From the NCBI GenBank assembly GCA_003242425.1, contig QGUL01000041.1, positions 1 through 9,572 of the forward strand: 9,572 nucleotides of DNA. Reading direction: 5' to 3'. This document shows, one piece after another, positions 7,097 to 9,572 of the stretch. The first letter of the stretch is position 1. The number at the start of each line of letters is the position of its first letter. The stretch is from Pseudomonadota bacterium. GTDB lineage: Bacteria > Pseudomonadota > Gammaproteobacteria > Burkholderiales > SG8-39. A model generated the notes under the pieces. That model had not been told where the DNA came from, made no database searches, and saw only the letters and a program-made list of their open reading frames with translations. The translations under genes and the position numbers were made by a program.

Positions 7097-8350
7097 GTGA
7101 TTCCTTCCCCGCCACTTGCCGATCTGTTCGCTGACGCCGCGCGCGCCGTCGCCGCCGTGCTGGACGGCGCGAGCCTGTCCGAAGCCCTGCCCGCGGACCG
7201 TCATCCCGCCGGGCAGGACCTGGTCTACGGCACCCTGCGCGAATACGGTCGCGGCGATGCCTGGCTTGCGCAACTGCTGCGGCGGCCGTTGAACGATGTC
7301 GCGGTACGCGCGCTGCTGCTCTGTGCCCTGCACGCTTTGCGCAGTGAGCGCCGCGCTGCGCATACCGTGGTCGACCAGGCGGTGCGCGCCTGCGCGCAGT
7401 TGGGCCATGCCGCGGCGAAAGGACTGGTGAACGCCGTCCTGCGCAACGCGCTGCGGCGGCGGGCAGCCCTGGAGCAGGCGCTCGAACGCGACGAAGCGGC
7501 GCGCTACGCCCATCCCCGCTGGTGGATCGAGCGTCTGCGGCGCGACTATCCCGACGTCTGGGCGCAGATCTTGGAGGCCGGCAACGGCCATCCGCCGATG
7601 ACGCTGCGGGTCAACCGGCGGCGCCTGTCGCGCGAAGCCTATCTGCAGCGCCTGCGCGAGGCGGGGATCGAAGCCTGCGCCGTCGGCGACTACGGCATAA
7701 GGCTTGCCCGCCCACGGCCGGTGCATGCTTTGCCGGGCTTCGACGAGGGCGATGTGTCGGTGCAGGACGCCGCCGCCCAATATGCGGCGCCGCTGCTGGA
7801 CCTCGAGCCGGGCCAGCGCGTGCTCGACGCCTGCGCGGCGCCGGGCGGCAAGACCGCGCAACTGCTCGAGACCGCGGATCTGGATCTGCTCGCGCTCGAC
7901 CGGGATCCCGCGCGTGCCGGACGCATCGAACAGAATCTGCGCCGCCTGCACCTGCATGCCGAGGTGCGCGTGGCCGACGCCGGGGAGCCGGAGGCCTGGT
8001 GGGACGGCCGCCCCTATGATCGCGTGCTGCTGGACGTGCCCTGCACGGGCTCCGGCGTGGTGCGGCGCCACCCGGACATCAAGTGGTTGCGGCGCGAGTC
8101 GGACATCGCGGGTTTCGCCGCGCAGCAGCGGCGTCTGCTGAATGCGCTTTGGCGCGTCCTGCGGCGCGGTGGTAAATTGCTCTACATCACGTGCTCGGTC
8201 TTTGCGGAAGAGAACCGATTGCAGATCGCCGATTTTCTTGCGCGCCATACGGATGCGCGGCCGCTACCCACTGCGCTGCCGCGTGAAGGGCAGCTGCTCC
8301 CGAACGACGAGCACGACGGGTTCTATTACGCCTTGCTCGAAAAACACTGA
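7097..8350 (+). CDS. rsmB: 16S rRNA (cytosine-967 C5)-methyltransferase RsmB
   Basis: Methylates C967 of 16S rRNA with S-adenosylmethionine, acting on naked rRNA during assembly of the small ribosomal subunit. 417 residues (E. coli RsmB/Sun/Fmu is 429). The N-terminal NusB-like helical domain covers about 5-135, and an RNA-binding linker contains MTLRVNRRRLSRE (168-180). The Rossmann methyltransferase fold follows. Its SAM motif is DACAAPGGKT (244-253), motif IV is DVPCTGSGVVRRHPDIKW with Cys316, and the nucleophilic Cys366 lies in YITCSVFAEEN. Both cysteines of the m5C mechanism are present. The start is GTG at 7097; later in-frame starts would cut the first NusB-like helix, and no Shine-Dalgarno precedes it. 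It follows the htpX terminator and leads into DUF4390 and the NtrY-like kinase. Confidence 0.96.
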   Translation: MIPSPPLADLFADAARAVAAVLDGASLSEALPADRHPAGQDLVYGTLREYGRGDAWLAQLLRRPLNDVAVRALLLCALHALRSERRAAHTVVDQAVRACAQLGHAAAKGLVNAVLRNALRRRAALEQALERDEAARYAHPRWWIERLRRDYPDVWAQILEAGNGHPPMTLRVNRRRLSREAYLQRLREAGIEACAVGDYGIRLARPRPVHALPGFDEGDVSVQDAAAQYAAPLLDLEPGQRVLDACAAPGGKTAQLLETADLDLLALDRDPARAGRIEQNLRRLHLHAEVRVADAGEPEAWWDGRPYDRVLLDVPCTGSGVVRRHPDIKWLRRESDIAGFAAQQRRLLNALWRVLRRGGKLLYITCSVFAEENRLQIADFLARHTDARPLPTALPREGQLLPNDEHDGFYYALLEKH

Positions 8351-8374
8351 GAACCGCGAACCCGTGGCGCCTTT

Positions 8375-8989
8375 ATGGATGAGCTGAATCGCCCGACCGC
8401 GGGCCGTCTGGACGCCAGGCGCTGCTGGGCGCTGATCGTCGCGCTGATCGCGGCCTGCTACGCCGCGCTGGCGCTCGCCAACGAGATCCGCATCCACGGC
8501 GCCCGGCTCGAGCGCGGCGACGACGGCGGCTACACCCTGTCGGCCGATTTCGAGCTCAGCCTGAGCGACCGGCTGCAGGACGTGCTGAGCGAAGGCGTGC
8601 CGCTCTATTTCATCATCGAGTTCGAATGCTACCGGCCGCGCTGGTACTGGTTCGATGCCTCGGTGGCGAAGAAGAAGCATCAGGTGCGGTTGTCCTTCCA
8701 CGCCCTGACGCGCACCTACCGGCTGTCCACCGGCGCCCTGCACCAGTCCTTCAACAGCGCCAAGGAGGCCGTCGAGGCCCTCGGCACGGTACGCGGCTGG
8801 CACGTGCTCGAAGCGGGCGATCTGGAGCCGAACACCAGTTACGAAGTCGCGTTGCGCATGATGCTCGACGTGGACCAGCTGCCCAAGCCGTTCCAGGTGA
8901 GCGCGCTCACCAATCGCGACTGGACGCTCAGCTCGAACTGGGAGCGCTGGGGCTTCGCCACCGACGCCGAAGGGAAGATCGCGCAATGA
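8375..8989 (+). CDS. DUF4390 secreted protein
   Basis: A 204-residue protein of the DUF4390 family, function unknown. After a charged 16-residue start comes one hydrophobic segment (about 17-35, WALIVALIAACYAALALA). It resembles a signal peptide cleaved after ALA35, so the remaining ~169 residues are probably periplasmic, although an uncleaved anchor is possible. Family-like features include ADFELSLSDRLQDVLSEGVPLYF, the aromatic cluster RPRWYWFD, and the C-terminal WTLSSNWERW. No catalytic motif is visible. It begins 24 bases after rsmB with no clear Shine-Dalgarno. It ends in an ATGA four-base overlap with the sensor-kinase gene, so the two are probably translated together. In betaproteobacteria this gene regularly sits between rsmB and an NtrY/NtrX-type two-component pair; a link to that sensor's periplasmic input is inference from position only. 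Confidence 0.88.
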   Translation: MDELNRPTAGRLDARRCWALIVALIAACYAALALANEIRIHGARLERGDDGGYTLSADFELSLSDRLQDVLSEGVPLYFIIEFECYRPRWYWFDASVAKKKHQVRLSFHALTRTYRLSTGALHQSFNSAKEAVEALGTVRGWHVLEAGDLEPNTSYEVALRMMLDVDQLPKPFQVSALTNRDWTLSSNWERWGFATDAEGKIAQ

Positions 8990-9572
8990 GGTACCTGCTC
9001 ATCGCCAGCAGCGCGCTCGGCGGCATCCTGCTCTTCATGCTGGCCGCCGCGAGCGCGGACACCTCGATGTTCGCGGGCCACTACCCCTTGCTGCTCGTCC
9101 TCAACGGGCTGATCGCGATCGCGCTGCTCGGCCTGGTCGGCTACCAGCTGCTGATGCTGCGCCGCGCGCTCAAGGCGCGCGTGTTCGGTTCGCGCCTCAC
9201 GCTGCGCTTCCTGCTGATGTTCGTGCTCATGGCGGCGCTGCCGGGGGCGCTGGTCTACACGGTGTCGGTGCAGTTTCTGGCGCGCAGCATCGAATCCTGG
9301 TTCGACGTGCGCGTGGACGCGGCGCTGGAGTCCGGCCTCAACCTCGGCCGCAACGTGCTCGACAGCATGCTGAACGATCTGCGCAACAGCGCACGCACCA
9401 TTTCGCTGGAGCTGGCCGACGTGCCGGTCCAGCAGCAGGCCGGCGGGCTCAACCGCCTGCCCGGGCAGATCGCCTTGGACGAGGCCCTGCCCGCCCCCAC
9501 ACGCGGCTTGGGCCGGCGGGGGCCCGCCCGGCCGCCGCCCAACTCCGGCCCCAGAGGCCGCCCCCCGCGGGG
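8986..9572 (+). CDS. NtrY-like sensor histidine kinase, N-terminal part only
   Basis: The first 195 codons of an integral-membrane histidine kinase of the NtrY type; the HAMP, PAS, dimerisation and ATPase domains lie beyond the right edge. Three hydrophobic segments are visible (about 3-22, 34-57 and 73-97). They are followed by the conserved stretch SVQFLARSIESWFDVRVDAA (94-113) and then GLNLGRNVLDSML, typical of the start of the NtrY-family sensor region. The ATG overlaps the DUF4390 stop (ATGA). A response-regulator gene (ntrX-like) would be expected downstream. From about residue 168 the translation becomes an improbable Pro/Arg/Gly string in very GC-rich DNA, probably base-calling error at a contig end rather than true protein. 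The signal sensed cannot be told from this part. Confidence 0.85.
   Translation, partial: MRYLLIASSALGGILLFMLAAASADTSMFAGHYPLLLVLNGLIAIALLGLVGYQLLMLRRALKARVFGSRLTLRFLLMFVLMAALPGALVYTVSVQFLARSIESWFDVRVDAALESGLNLGRNVLDSMLNDLRNSARTISLELADVPVQQQAGGLNRLPGQIALDEALPAPTRGLGRRGPARPPPNSGPRGRPPR

Noticed and set aside
7082..8248. Minus-strand open frame of 388 codons
   Set aside because: Antisense to rsmB, which has complete catalytic motifs; this frame shows none.
1..9572. A hidden mobile element, CRISPR array, defence system or tRNA/rRNA gene
   Set aside because: Genes are densely packed and match a conserved housekeeping order. I found no spaced direct repeats, transposase or integrase motifs, or tRNA cloverleaf, and composition is even except for the last ~85 bases.

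Overview
The window is ordinary, GC-rich bacterial chromosome holding a conserved housekeeping neighbourhood. Protein content and gene order point to a betaproteobacterium; the order/genus cannot be fixed from sequence alone. The core is the ancient proteobacterial arrangement in which def-fmt-rsmB diverge from dprA-smg. Its betaproteobacterial hallmarks are htpX between fmt and rsmB, then a DUF4390 gene and an NtrY-type sensor kinase, plus a full-length type IA topoisomerase after smg.

Left half, minus strand (read from about 4548 down to 1): a secreted LysM protein, dprA (DNA-processing protein A), smg (DUF494) and a type IA topoisomerase of the TopB class that starts at a GTG at 1667 and runs off the left edge. 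The first three are 17-18 bases apart and look like one transcription unit. The topoisomerase follows after a 173-base gap and may have its own promoter.

Right half, plus strand (from 4667): def and fmt, a tight pair that deformylates nascent proteins and formylates initiator tRNA. Next comes htpX, a membrane zinc protease with a very strong ribosome-binding region and a plausible heat-shock (sigma-32) promoter. A clear intrinsic terminator closes htpX. Then come rsmB (16S rRNA m5C967 methyltransferase), a secreted DUF4390 protein, and the N-terminal membrane region of an NtrY-like histidine kinase cut by the right edge. rsmB has a perfect TATAAT only 8 bases before its GTG, so it may be leaderless. 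The last ~85 bases are abnormally GC-rich and no longer read like the family, probably a poor-quality contig end.

Translation and protein-quality functions dominate the plus side (formyl-Met cycle, rRNA methylation, membrane proteolysis). DNA handling (DprA, topoisomerase) plus an envelope LysM protein dominate the minus side. I saw no tRNA, rRNA, CRISPR, insertion sequence, phage gene or defence system, and no credible undescribed multi-gene system. The points worth a second look are regulatory and data-quality ones.
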